Part shown: positions 1 to 12,400 of the stretch, piece after piece
Numbering within the stretch: the stretch's first letter is position 1
How the letters are laid out: each line of letters starts with the position of its first letter
Origin: Galeopsis tetrahit
Lineage: Eukaryota > Streptophyta > Magnoliopsida > Lamiales > Lamiaceae
DNA: 64,000 nt
Assembly: GCA_963675135.1 (NCBI GenBank)
Contig: OY776134.1
Span: 59,725,740 to 59,789,739, forward strand
Direction of reading: 5' to 3'
The notes under the pieces: generated by a model
What the model was told of the DNA's origin: nothing
The model's database searches: none
The model's input: the letters and a program-made list of their open reading frames with translations, nothing else
Translations under genes and position numbers: made by a program

Positions 1-213
1 TATTCGCGAATTGCAAGTTTAGATCTGAATTGTTTAAAAAATTTATGAATTGCAAGGAAGTATTTTATGACAGGGTAGTTGATAAAAGATCAATATATGA
101 TACTGTACAGTCTATATATATTGAAAACACAATTAATTTTTTGAGCAAATTTGCAGTTCGCAAGATAAAAAGAATATGTTACTACGAGCGCAATTCACTC
201 AGAAAAAATGAAA

Positions 214-529
214 GGGATGTTTATTTTGAGACTCACGCATCCAGACGTAGAACGTTACGTCTCCCGTCTTGTTCTAATTCGAAATTTCACATTCGAATTT
301 CACCATTCAATTCCATCCACCACTAAAAATACATATATATTCTTACACAAACATCCTATAATACAATATAACTTACTCTTACATAATTTACACAATTGAT
401 TTGACATAAAGTTCCATCTCACCTTACTCAAAACAAACATACACAATCACTATTCATCAAAATTTCCACGTCCAAAATTTTTCCATCCGAATTTCTCTCA
501 TCCTACATAATCCCAAAACAAACATGGTC
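214..529. mobile_element. Tourist-like (PIF/Harbinger) MITE, degraded
   Basis: The left end reads GGGATGTTTATTTTGAG and the right end, on the opposite strand, GACCATGTTTGTTTTGGGA. The interior closely resembles the element at 25783-26086. The flanks are AAA and TAA rather than a clean TTA duplication, so this is an older copy. Confidence 0.6.
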
Positions 530-688
530 TAAGTTTTTTTACTATCTTTTAACCTTATAGTAATATAATTTGACCATATAGTAATATAATATCTAATAGT
601 GAAAAAAACGATTTTAATTAAACTTAATCGATAATTTTTTTTTTCTAATTTATGTTATTTAATTATATTTCATGTACTAAATATTATA

Positions 689-942
689 CTCCCTCCATCC
701 ACCAAATGTAGTTCTATTGAGGTGGGACACACGTTTTAAGAAAAATGTAGATTAAGTAGATAAAGTAAGAGTATTATAGGGTATTGTGGGGTCTATTGTG
801 AATAAAGTGATTGTTTGTGAATAAAGTTGATGACAATTTGAGTAATTAAAGTGATGATTGAAGGGTGATTGTTTCCATAAATTGTGTATGGAACCATTTG
901 ATGGATGGAAAATATAAGACAAATGAGACTACAGAGAGGGAG
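689..942. mobile_element. Stowaway-like MITE
   Basis: The element starts CTCCCTCCATCCACC after a TA and ends GAGAGGGAG before a TA, as in Stowaway elements. The interior matches the element at 59215-59457, so both belong to one family. Confidence 0.75.
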
Positions 943-1344
943 TAGTATATATAATTTTTTGTGATAATTTTGGTGGGATTACGTATAAAATACTTGAATA
1001 CTTCACAGTGTTCTATAACCAACAACCCATGCAATGGATAGGTATGTTCACCAATGCATGCAATTGAAAATTTGGGTTCTGCTTCAAAATTCTAATTTAT
1101 CTCTCCCTTCTGTCTTTCCCTCTTTTCCTCCCATTTTTTTTTTTTGCTTCATGCGTTTACTTCTTTCCCCATCCTCACGCCCTAGCCCCCACCAGCACAG
1201 CCCCCCTCCCACCGCCCCAAGCTATGGTCGACAAATTGCAGTGTGCACAGGTATGTTGTTATTTATTACTCCATTATTATTACTTGCTTTGTAGAGTACA
1301 TTATTATTACTTGCTTTGTACAGGGAAAGTTATTCAACTTTTTT
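943..1344. other. Intergenic, no gene seen
   Basis: AT-rich sequence with a pyrimidine-rich stretch at about 1095-1215. The open frames here are short and show no recognisable domain. Confidence 0.5.
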
Positions 1345-1512
1345 TTTGTTCGTCCGAATGAAAGCTATCCATTTTATTACTATTCTCTCTCACATTTAAT
1401 TATATTATTCTCTCTCTCAATCATATCACCTCTAATACATCTACTTATTATATTAATATTTTATAACCTCTGTACCCGAAGTTTATGGGGAGCTTTCCCC
1501 GGGACAGAGGGA
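1345..1512. mobile_element. Stowaway-like MITE, left end degraded
   Basis: The right end is GGGACAGAGGGAG followed by TA. The interior (ATGAAAGCTATC, CTCTCTCAATCA, then CTAATACAT) matches the better preserved element at 46007-46169. The left terminus has decayed. Confidence 0.6.
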
Positions 1513-1884
1513 GTATTTTTTAAATCGACACACTAGATCAACTACATACTCTTTTATTGACAAATTGTTATCGATGAGTATTTATATTTTCGATCAATTA
1601 TTGTCGGAAATAAAAATTGATTCGATAATAGTTGATCGAAAATATACACTCTCGTCGACGAAAGTGTTTATGGTTGACCCTTGTGTGTTGAAAATTAAAA
1701 AAAAAAAGAAAAGAAGAGATTTAAAGATTGAAAGATTATTGTTGTTAATAGTGTAGGTGTATTTAGTAATACTAGTATTTTACTTAATATGATATTTTAA
1801 ATTTTTTAATGGTTTTGTGCTGATATTTTCTTAGACTAATGGGCTTTAGTATGCATGTCGCTTGTTTTATACTTGAAGAATAAA
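1513..1884. other. Intergenic, no gene seen
   Basis: AT-rich DNA with no recognisable coding or repeat structure. Confidence 0.4.
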
Positions 1885-2078
1885 CTCCCTCCCTCCGTTT
1901 AGTCGTAAATTTTCGAGGATTAAAAAATACTAGAATAAAATGCATAGTAAGTAATTAAGGTAGGTAAATATAGAAAAAAAGAAAAGTTGAAAAAAGATGT
2001 GAATGAAAAAAAAGGTAGAGAGAAATATTGAATTTGTCAATTAAAAAATTAAAATCTTACGGTGGAGAGCGGATGGAA
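1885..2078. mobile_element. Stowaway-like MITE, degraded
   Basis: The left end contains CTCCCTCCGTTTAG and the right end is GAGAGCGGATGGAATA. The interior resembles the truncated element at 57030-57222: both have a stretch rich in AGAGAGAAA followed by TTTGTCAA. Confidence 0.5.
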
Positions 2079-2584
2079 TAATAGGTAATGTATAGTGGAA
2101 TATTAAAATAGAGATAAATAAATAAGTGAGAAGGGATTTCCTACGTGTAGTCAGAGTGTCGTATGACTACCACAGTCGCAGTCAATTTAATATGAACCAT
2201 TAAAAATCAAATCTAAAGGCTTAAATCTAATGACCTGTTACTTTTGTACTTTGTGTTGAAAATATTCAGCGTATGTGTCGTATGGTGTCGTATGTATAAT
2301 TAATTTAATTAATTAAAATATACTCCCTCCGTCCCGGTATAAGTTTCCCCTTTCTTTTGGTTGTTTTGATTAAGAAATATGATTAAACAATAGATGTAGT
2401 ACATATATTTATCCTTATATTATTATTAAAATTAACAACAAAAAAATAAATTAAATCAAAAGAAGTTATATGAATCTAAACCAAAAACACAATACATAGG
2501 TTTTCTTCCCCCTACGAACACGCACTCCACTTCCGCCCCAAGCCGTTGCCTTTCCGCCGTCGAGGAGCCACAGCCCTTCCGCCG

Positions 2585-2640
2585 CCGACGCGCCGCTTCC
2601 CTGCTGCCGCCACCGACGCGCCGCTTCTCTGCTGCCTCCG
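2585..2640. repeat. 28-bp tandem duplication in GC-rich segment
   Basis: Two adjacent copies begin CCGACGCGCCGCTTC and repeat every 28 bp inside a GC-rich island at 2520-2665. The composition contrasts with the AT-rich surroundings. This may be captured gene sequence, but I cannot identify a source. Confidence 0.6.
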
Positions 2641-2827
2641 CCTCTCCTCTCCTCCCCCTAGTTTTCTTAATTTGTAAGTTTAATATTATCGTGGAGTTGG
2701 TGAATTACCACCACTGAAAGTTGTTTATTTATATCTTCATATTTTTTTCTTACTTCCGTCATTTGTTATGAGTATTTGAATTAACATTGTGAAATTGTTA
2801 AAATTGTGGTTGAGTTGTTGAGTATTA

Positions 2828-3099
2828 CTCCCTCTGTCCCACAATTGTTTGCACTCTTTCCTTATTCGTCCGTCCCACAATTGTTTGCACTTCTTAAAAA
2901 GGAAACTTTTTCATAAACTCCACCCTCACAAAATTCACATATTTACACAAAATGTCATTACGTTTACACTTATTTCAACCACTTTCTTTACTTTATTCAT
3001 ATAAGTTTACAAAATTACCCCTCAACACTCCACTCATTACACCATTTTCTTAATAAATGTGCCCACAAAGTGGTGCAAACACTTCCGGGACGGAGGGAG
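2828..3099. mobile_element. Stowaway-like MITE nested in the MULE
   Basis: The element starts CTCCCTCTGTCCCAC after TA and ends GGGACGGAGGGAG before TA. It is the same family as 24644-24913, sharing the interior motif AAGTTTACAAAA followed by TACCCCTCAA. Confidence 0.8.
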
Positions 3100-3719
3100 T
3101 AATTGTTTTTTAAATTGCCTCAAATCAAATAGAAACATAACTGCTCAACAAGTGTTTGACAAAATGCTTCAAAGAAATTTTGAAACCGAATTTAGCAAAG
3201 GAAGTGGCTATTGAATGCACATTCCTAACAATATTCGTTGTTTGAATCCTCTAGCTAAAAGGACATAATATAGAGTTAAATCATCATGTAAAGTTTTGAA
3301 ATTTATATTTGATATAGTGTTTAAATTGAATTTTATGTTTATAAGCACATGCTATTAGTTGCCGTAAATGACATTAAAATAGGTGATTGAAATATATAAT
3401 ATGAAGATGTTGCATAACATTGGAAAATGTAGTAAAATTGGAAGATGTTGCATAACATGTCTTTTAATGAACGTCTCACAATATTCCACTTGATTCATTT
3501 TTTCTGTGTTTCTCTTGTAGTTTGTATTTACAACAACGTTCCACAATGTTCTCAGACGTTGTATATGAAGATATCAAAGTGGATGATGAATCACACGAGG
3601 AGCACATGAGTTTAAAAGAGGGGTCGGATGAGGATTTTGGGTATGCCAATTTAAAAAATGCTCCAATAGACGATAATACAATTTTAACACTCACTAACTT
3701 AATAATATTTCTTTACCAG

Positions 3720-3825
3720 ACATCCAGGACATAAAATTGGGCGATGTCCAAATAAGAAGAGTAACATTGATCGAGAGAATGATGAAGATCTCAACAAATA
3801 CGATGATTCTAAAAACGTTAATTAA
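3720..3825 (+). pseudogene. Zinc-knuckle exon remnant, possibly MULE transposase C-terminus
   Basis: After an acceptor-like TTTACCAG at 3719, the frame reads HPGHKIGRCPNKKSNIDREN and then an acidic tail to a stop at 3823-3825. GH..(4)..C matches the second half of a CX2CX4HX4C knuckle, as found at the C-terminus of many MULE/FAR1-type transposases. The first two cysteines would have to lie on an upstream exon, and I do not see them. Its place inside a MULE supports the reading, but the rest of a transposase is absent. Confidence 0.35.
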
Positions 3826-4149
3826 TGTTGATCCTACCAAAACAATTAATGTTAGATTTTTTTTTTATTATGAATATTGATCATATGTATTTCAGGAATT
3901 TTATTGAATTGCTGGTTTTTTATTTAAATATTAATTTAATATTTCTTGTGTTGTTTAATCCACGTCATAAGATACGTTTATGCTAAAATTAAGTGTGAAC
4001 AATAATCATATTGAATTCAGATGAAATATGCATTTTATACGAATATGAGAAAGATGCTTGTGTGTCGTGCATTACTACTCTATTTGTGGCTCGAGCACGT
4101 GAACAAGAAAAGAGCATTTTTTTGGTTTTCAAGGTTTACTGAACTTCGA

Positions 4150-4870
4150 TATCGACCGTGCAACCAGGCATGGCTGTTGGACCGCGAAAATGAGCACCTA
4201 CAACACATTTTTTGGATTGCACGGTTTATTGAGTATCGACCGTGAAACTGTGCACGGTTGTTGGACCGTGCAACTGAGTATGTCCGGTACATATTTCTAT
4301 TTACATGGGTGACTGAGTATCGACCGTGCAATTGTGCACGGCTCCTGGACCGTGCAAGTGAATACTTCCAGTACATATTTCTATTTACACAGGTGACTGG
4401 GCATCGACCGTGCAACCGTGCACGGCTGTTGGGCCGTGCAATTGAATACTTCCAGTACATGTTTCTATTTACATGGGTGAATGAGTATCGACCGTGCAAT
4501 TGTGCACGGCTCCTGGAGGACCTGGACCGTGTAAGTGAATACTTCCAGTACATGTTTATATTTACATGTGTGCTTGAGTATCGACCGTGCAACCGTGCAT
4601 GGTTGTTGGACCGTGCAAGTGAATACTTTCAATACATAATTCTATTTACATGGGTGACTGAGTATCAACCGTGAAATTGTGCACGGCTCCTGGACCGTGC
4701 AAGTAAATACTTCCAGTACATGTTTCTATTTATACGGGTGACTGAGTATCGACCGTGCAACCGTGCATGGCTGTTGGACCGTGCAAGTGAATACTTCCAG
4801 TACATATTTCTATTTACATGGGTGATTGAGTATCGACCGTGCAATTGTGCACGACTCCTAGACCGAGCAG
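4150..4870. repeat. 84-bp tandem array, alternating A/B monomers (168-bp higher-order unit)
   Basis: Units begin TATCGACCGTGCAA at 4150, 4234, 4318, 4402, 4486, 4579, 4663, 4747 and 4831. The spacing is 84 bp except for one 93-bp unit with a 9-bp insertion. From 4318 on, units alternate between an A form (GTGCACGGCTCCTGG) and a B form (TGCACGGCTGTTGG). Most units contain the inverted pair CCGTGCA/TGCACGG. Because 84 is divisible by three, reading frames stay open on both strands through the array. I treat those frames as a consequence of the periodicity, not as proteins. Confidence 0.9.
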
Positions 4871-5445
4871 TCACCGAAAAGGTGATTGGTCGGAGAACGA
4901 TCTGGAATTGAGCGAGCGTCGGATAAAAGCTACTTCTTGCTTCTTGATCGATATGGGAGTGAGCGAGTCATTGTGGATTTGAGAAGCATAATCAGTGAGA
5001 AAAACTTACTTCTTGCTTCGATTCATTTGGACAAGGAACCTTCTTGCTTTCGTTTTTCAATTAAGAATAAAAAAGACTTCAATTAACAAAGAACCCTAAC
5101 TTCTTCTATGGAATTGGGGGAAGAAAAACATAATTTCTAATTTAATTACTTTATTATTTAATTATTTTTGTATTGGTTAATTTAATTTTTATAATAATAA
5201 TAATATTTGTATAAAAAAGGGTAGAATAGTAATTTTGCTTAATATATATATATATATATAAAATAATTTTAATAAAAGAAGGGTAATATAGTAAATAACA
5301 AAATACACTTTAAAAAATGATTTAATTAATTAAAATCTGTATAACACGTAGCAGGTTCATACGAAGCATACGACGCCACGTGGCGCGATTCGACGCGTTG
5401 ACTACATAGTCACTTTGTACTATTTGACTACACCAAGAATTACCC

Positions 5446-6121
5446 AAGTGGAAGAATGCAGGGAGATGTACAAAAGAAAAAAAAATTACTGCACTATAGT
5501 TGGAAACATTTGAATATAGGAATACACATTTTAATTTAGTTACATGTAAATAAACTGATCAAATCTTTATTAATATAAACAAACTCTAAAATATAACATG
5601 TGGAAATACAAAAAAATGTATATAATAAAGATTTGACCATTGCAATAACATGTAATTGGACTGAATTTAAAATTTGGGCCACATATTTAGTCATAATTAA
5701 AATTAATTATTCAATTATTATTTTCTATCAAAATTGATCCTACAGCTAGTAATTGACTAACGTAAAAAAAAATTGAGCGTGAAATATCTCAAAATCACCT
5801 AAGTTAAAGAATTTTCAGAAAAAAAAAATATTAACATTTCATAATGAAACAAATGCAGAAGCAAGAAATTACATGTGGAATTTGTTGTGGAGTCTGAAGA
5901 AATATCCATTGAAAAATCTCAGCCAAATCAGTGTGAAAAATACTCCAACAAGTAATGAAGTACCATTGGACAATACTTAAGCAAATAAACAAAAATTACA
6001 TTATGTACATTTACTATATATGTACGGAGTATTTCTTATTTCTATTTAATTATTTAAATTTTTTTGTATGACTAAATTATGTTATTATATTTATATCTAA
6101 TAGATCAATAATTGAGGACAA
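5446..6121. other. Intergenic AT-rich DNA
   Basis: No gene, clear repeat family or structured RNA is visible between the right end of the MULE and the tRNA-like fragment. Confidence 0.4.
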
Positions 6122-6200
6122 AGTGGGATAGCTCAAGTGGTTAGAGCACCACTACCTAGGCCTTAGGTCCCAATTTACTCTTTGCACTCATTTAAAAAAA
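6122..6200 (+). repeat. tRNA-like / SINE-type fragment with A-rich tail
   Basis: TAGCTCAAGTGGTTAGAGC matches the D-arm and A-box of a tRNA, and a run of about 15 A residues follows at 6193. There is no B-box or folded 3' half, so it is not a functional tRNA. A tRNA-derived SINE remnant or a retroposed half-tRNA fits. The 23 bases at 6143-6165 recur exactly at 19058-19080. Confidence 0.45.
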
Positions 6201-6210
6201 AAAAAAAAGT

Positions 6211-6448
6211 TTTGATAAAAATGTAAATAAATAAATTAGTTTGCAACACGCTAATCAGGTGAGGGGGAGAGAGCATATTTGTTACCCTTGATGAAAATGA
6301 AATAAATTTCTTACCGAATTATAGTCGTCCCCCGGGCACGTTACGTTAGCTAAGTATTCAGCATCCAAGAAAATCGTTTTAGGCAATGCAAGTAGCAGCA
6401 TTGAAGTCTCTTCACTCTACTCTTTGATCGTAGTAATTCCGATCGTCA
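6211..6448 (+). promoter_or_regulatory. Putative promoter and 5' leader of the BSD gene
   Basis: This is the sequence between the SINE-like fragment and the start codon. It becomes less AT-rich toward the ATG and contains CACGTTACGT (ACGT cores) near 6338. No clear TATA box is visible, so the transcription start cannot be placed. Confidence 0.3.
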
Positions 6449-9400
6449 ATGGATTTCTGGCAAAGAGCTCGAAGCTTCGCGGAAGAAGCGGCGAAGAAAT
6501 CGCAGGAGATTACTCAGGGCATCGCCGCCACCAGCCTCTCCGACGTCGTATCGGAGGCCTCCAAGCGCTCCAAGGAATTAGCCGCTGAAGCCTCCAAAAG
6601 GTCCAAGGAACTCGCCGCTGGGGCTATCAAGCTTTCCGATCAGATCACGGCTCAGATTCCGCCCGCCGCTGCCGCTCTCACTAATCTCGTCGACTCGGCC
6701 GCCCAGAATGGCGGTGGCGTTGAGCCTGCTGATCTCGACAAGTATGGGATTACCGATGAGCTGAGGGAGTTCGTCAAAGAAATTACCGCGAATACATTTC
6801 AGGATTTCCCGCTTCAAGGTGCTGTGCTCTAGTCTACCATTGCTTGATTTTGTTTCTCTGCTTTGTGAGTCGGTGAATTGTTTCTGTTTCTGTGTTTGAT
6901 TCATGAATGTTGCCCTGTTTGTTTTCAAGCTGACAATGAAATACTGTTTTTGGCGAGTCGGTTAATACTTGTGCTCTCTGCTTGAAAGGTGTACCGCAAT
7001 GTGCCTCCTCTAGATCTGTCTGCCTTTGGGTCAACTATCTCCATGTTTATTAATTTTGTTTGGATTTTGGATCTGTTGCAATTAAACACAGTAGCTTCTT
7101 GCTAGCACATTTGATTGGTGTTGGCTGTTTTTATGATAAAATGCATGTAGCAAGTTGGATCATTTTGGTAGTGAGGGGAAACACATTGTCAGAAAGCAAA
7201 ACAATTTGAGCAAACAATAGGAATTTTGGAAATGGTTGCTTGTTCATGTGGGAATTTTAGCTTTCTGATTTTATTAGCCATTAATGGTTACTGTCACGGT
7301 TTCTATTCCAAAAATAGGGCAAGGTGAAAGTGAACTTATCTATCTTAGTATTAACATATGCATCAAATCACTAAACTATACACGTTCATAGTAAATATTA
7401 GGAGATCATCATCTCAATTGTGGATCAAGAGATAATCCTAAATAACTGTGAATTGAATGGTTATTTTAATTAGCAGCTTCTGTAATATCTGTATTGCTCA
7501 TGGATCCAATAGAGTGATTACATTCATTAAATGGTTTTTTTCTTTTTCATTGGTTTTGCATTGAGGGGTTGATTAGGCGAACTTCTACTTAATAGTTCAA
7601 CCTTGAATGCATTGTTGTTTGAAATAAGATTGAAAAATTACAATCTTGCTTTCCTTCTTTAGATCAGTATGTAGATGATAGTTAACTCCTTCCTTGCTCC
7701 TTGATACTTTCCAAGGGAGACCTAGTTGATTCTTGGAGCAAGTGATAGACATGTGCTCTCAGACCTGAAAATTCAATTATGCAGAATTCATATTTGCATT
7801 TCTGTTTGTAATTTTGAGGCAGAAACTTCTACCAGGCTGCCTACGACTTGTTATTTATCTTTCTTTGCTTAGCTTTTGTCTTTCTGCAAATATCATGAAG
7901 AGCCATTAGATGCGTGCTGGATGTCCTTATATTACGGCATTCGGGTATTGATTCTCTTTATTGCTTATAGTCAGAAGAATGCTAAAATGATTGCTTCTTT
8001 TTCTATCATATTGTACCTTAAGCACTAGAATCTCAAGAATTAGGCCTTGAGCAATGTGAGAAGATTTTTCTGCTTGTAATACTGTTTTTTGCACCAGCGG
8101 TTTGAACTCTGATGCCCTTTTGTGTGGCTTCTTGACCTCTGTGCAGATCTTCTTTATTATTTCAGAATCATTGAGAGTAGTTTGAAGTCTTTGCATTGTT
8201 TTCTTCATGCGAAACTGCATGTCTTTTCAGCTCATTGTCTGTTAGTTTCCTGGTGATATATCCCGTAATGCTTTTAAAAATAAAAAAACTAAAAGCACCT
8301 CCAAGTCCACGATCAGAATTAGATTGATTTAAATGAATGTCCACTTTCAACTGGGAATTACACCATCCCATGTCAAATCATGTGTCGAGGGCATACGAAC
8401 AAGGCTGCAACATGTGTGCAATACAAGTACCATATCTCCAGTCCAATCATCTTTTGTTTAGAATAGGAGTGTGTGAGAGATATGCTCAAATAGATATATA
8501 CATACTAATTTCAAATAACATGCACCAAAAAAAGGGTAATTTTTGGTGCAATAAATCAATAATCCAAAAATTGTTGATGGTGTCCCCTTCGCTAAAATGA
8601 TAATACGGTTAGTGAATAAACGGAAAAAATGTATCAATATCCTGGTAGGGCACGATAGGTCAGTCAAAGCTTGTTGACGTCATGATTCCACGGGTGACAC
8701 CACAACTTTGCATTACAACCTTGATAATCCGTTTAATTGTAAAGTATGGTGCAATACATAGTAGAATATTTTAAAATCTGTAACATAAGATAAGAGACAG
8801 GAGAAGAAGAGGCCACTTTTTCTCCAGGATTAGGATTAGGCAAAACCACAATATCTTATGCAATCTTCGCTTGCATATGCCCTTTCACTATCTGCACAAA
8901 GTTATCTTTAGTATCCTTTTCTAATATTATCAACATGCGTTATATTGTGCTGTACTGCTGTTGATGCAATATTATTATTTTGAAAGCAGTTAATTTTGAG
9001 CTGACATATGCCTGAACACAAAATTCATTCAAATTTCTGATCCATTACTTTTGTGCAGATGACTCAGAGATGTCTGATATTCCCACGGTTTCTAATGTTC
9101 GACAGGACCTCACAAAGTGGCAAGAAACACATGCCAAGTTTGTTCTCTTGACAGTGAAGGTTAGGGTTTTATTCCTTCCTGATCACTCTGTTTTTTGCCT
9201 GAAAAATGCAGATAAAATTAATACTGATGAGTGGTCTGGATTTTAGAGCTCCTATTTTGCTTTGACAATTCCCTTCCAAAGGTTATCTATACTTTAGTAA
9301 GTAGTTACAATGTGGTCGCCAATAACTTTTTACCACTAACTTTTGTGAGAGAAGTGTGTATTGTATGAATAAGTAAACCTCTTATAGCTATACATAGGTG

Positions 9401-12400
9401 CTAATACAATAGAAGGATTTCAAGCTGTGGACAGAAAAATATTTGACATGTGCTCTAAAAGTACAAAACTGTTCTTTTGGAATTTAACTTGAAGTTTTCC
9501 TTTACAAAGATACTTTGAAAAAAATGATGCGATAAGTTAAACCATTAATCGCCAAATTATTAGATGCTTCATTTTCCCCTACCCCTCAAAAGGAACACTA
9601 AATGGCTATCCTTCACCTCTAAGAAAAGAATGCAACACGGGTCAAAACTAGTCATTGACATTGAATGGTAGTGAAACTGAAGGAGTTCCTTGACACAATG
9701 CAACATGAGTCAATACTAACGACAAAATATGCAATATCATTGCTCATGAATCAATTGGGTCGCTGAGTTTGACATAAATTACTGATGACCCTAAGCATTA
9801 ATCAATTCTTCAGTCAGAGAAATAATGTTAGGAAGGTTTGTCTTTAGTGGTCTTAGTTTCACTTAGGCTATGTTTGTTTATGGATTTGAGGAGATTTCAA
9901 ATCCTGTAAGGTGGATTTGATGAATAGTAAAAGGGCTATTTAGATTTTGTATATGTTTGAGAATGTGGATTTTGTAGGATTTGATTGGGTAGGATTTGAA
10001 AAAGTAGATGATAGTGAGATTCTTATATTGTAAAAAGTATTGTTGAAATGATTGAATGATTGCGCATTGATTGATGTGTTGTAAAAGGAGGAGAGAGATA
10101 TTGAATAGGATAGACGATAATAATTTAGAAATGTTGTGATAGATGATTGATAGTGTATTGAAAATTGTGTTTGAAAATAGTAAGATAGATGTATTATAGG
10201 TATTATAGAGTAGGATTTTAGAGGATTTGAAAATTTATACCAAAATCTGGATAAACAAATAAGGATTTGGATTTGAAATATTATAACCCACTTCCCAAAC
10301 CATAGACAAACATACCCTTAGGATGTCGAAATGTTTAACATCAGATGGGAAGGAAGTTTTTGCTGGTTTATAAAAGGATATGCAAAACAACTCAGGTTGA
10401 CTATCTTCAGAAGTTAAGAACACTGTAAAGTTGTCATCAATCAGTATTAATACTTTATTACAATGTCTTTGATGGGAGGACTCATTGTTATTATATATAC
10501 ATAGACGTATTAAATGAAATGGATGAAAAATGAGTGTTTATTAGTGAAACCTATTGCATGGAGTCCCATTCAGTCATTTGTGAGCCCTCCCTCATGAACG
10601 CACAACATCATGAAATGGTACTAGTATTATTGCCGTGAGATGCTCAACTGGATATGCACTGGAGGAAATCCCATAAAAAGGAAGGAACACAACGAGGATG
10701 TTGCATATTTAACAAGGGGAGTTGGTAATTGATATACACTCTAAAAAATTGGTTGAACCGTTTTTGTAATAGGAAAAAATGGATGCAAAGTAATTCTAGT
10801 GGGGTGGATCAAATGAAGCTTTCCTTTGTGTGCTTCCTAGTGCAAAGTGGTGGTGACTGGTACAAAGTCTCGTAGAGGGACAGTAATTTCTTAAAAGATC
10901 ATCCACCCCTGCATACTTGCTTTGTCTTGAGTTTCATTTGTGGAAAAAAATATTACCATTTAATTGAACTTTCTATAGGTGGTTTTTATAGTCTGTAGTT
11001 TCTGGAGGTTGTGATTGTGTAGTTCCAGCTACATTTTACTTATTATATTAATATTAATCACAACATGGATGGAGAACATATTTAGGCTGGTTTAGATAAT
11101 ATACTGTGGCGTGTATCACACACTTCTCTATCAATATTGGATGGATGATGTCATTACGTTAAAATTTTGAACTGAATTTTCTGTGCCATAAAAAGACTAG
11201 AAGATCTTCCATATACTCATGAAGACAGCCTGCAAATGAGAAGGGGAGGGAGACTGTGTGCAAATATTATCAGCTTAGCATTGCATTGTGGATGAACTTT
11301 TAGTAATTAAAAGTCCTCAATGATAAATACAAACTTAATATCTTATATCTCTTTCAGGAAATCTCAAAGCTAAGGTATCAGTTATGCCCACGAGTGATGA
11401 AAGAGAGAAAATTTTGGAGGATCTACTTCATTCTAGTTAACAGTCATGTTGCACCGTAAGTAAATTGTTTCCTAAGGAAAGGTTTACTTTTTAATTTTCA
11501 GGTGGAATCTTGTCATGTTATTTGTATCAAGACCATAACTTAACTTCAGTGTTTGCTCAAAGAAGCCTCAAACCATTATGCTCTAGTAATTATATGCTTG
11601 AATTTTGCGTACTCATCTAGAAATCCTGGACGGAGAATATAAATACTCTGAATCTAAATGTCTGACTGATATTTGTAATGTTGAAATTACACGCTTTTGT
11701 CAATTCTTTGCTATTTCTGCATTTGCTGGTGGCTGGTCTTCCTTCTTCAAATTGAACTCGATATGAGTTTATATGACTATTTGGTGGATTTTTATTTCCA
11801 TGTGAGTCTAATGAATATACTTAGGTCTTACTACTAGTCATTTGAAAATTATAACTACAAGACAGTTCATTGTATACTATTCTGTCCAGGAAACTGGATG
11901 TGGGAGCTTGTAATTATAGGTTAAAGTTCTTCATATTCAAAGAAATATTGATAGAAAATCCTTTTTCTTTGAAATATGATCGCTTTAGAGGTTGAAGTAT
12001 CAGATAAATACCTTTAAATAAAGTGCATTTTTGTAACAAAAATTCCCCCTCATAAAGCAATCCAATAATTCATAAAGTGCATTTTTCTTGTTTTGTGTGC
12101 ACAACTAAGGGTGCAAATATTGGTGGGACGGAGGGAGTATCAAATATCAAATCTCTCCGTGTCTCTCTCATGCATGATAATATGCCTTTCCATATGCTCG
12201 TCTGTGTGGCTTGATTAATTGTTTTTTTTGTTTTTAGTATATCTAATTAATCAGTCTTAACCAGATATGAACAACGTTTCATGGAAGACGTAAAGCTTAA
12301 AGATGCTGAAAAGGTAAAAGATAGTGAGGTGAAGGAAGAAGTCCCATCGGGTGAAACATCGTCTAAAACAGTGGATGAGATTTCGAAACAGAATAACAAT

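Larger units (their letters stand above)
2133..5445. mobile_element. Mutator-like element (MULE), decayed
   Basis: The left terminus reads GGGATTTCCTACGTGTAGTC and the right terminus, on the other strand, GGGTAATTCTTGGTGTAGTC. About 15 of the first 21 bases agree, and further matches occur inside (GTCGTATG and TATGAACC motifs). The outer flanks are AAGTGAGAA and AAGTGGAAG, which look like a 9-bp target duplication altered by a one-base indel. GGG-initial inverted repeats plus a 9-bp duplication are typical of Mutator-like elements. The interior holds a GC-rich segment (2520-2665), a nested Stowaway MITE, a zinc-knuckle exon remnant and an 84-bp repeat array. I see no intact transposase. Confidence 0.65.

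Noticed and set aside
4080..4674. Long open frames on both strands (138 and 170 codons)
   Set aside because: They are produced by the 84-bp period of the tandem array, which is divisible by three. The translations are simple repeats with no domain.
4150..4870. CRISPR-like regular repeats
   Set aside because: The repeats are contiguous 84-bp monomers with no unique spacers, inside a plant transposon.
6122..6200. Functional tRNA gene
   Set aside because: Only the D-arm/A-box half is present. The T-arm and acceptor closure are missing and an A run follows.
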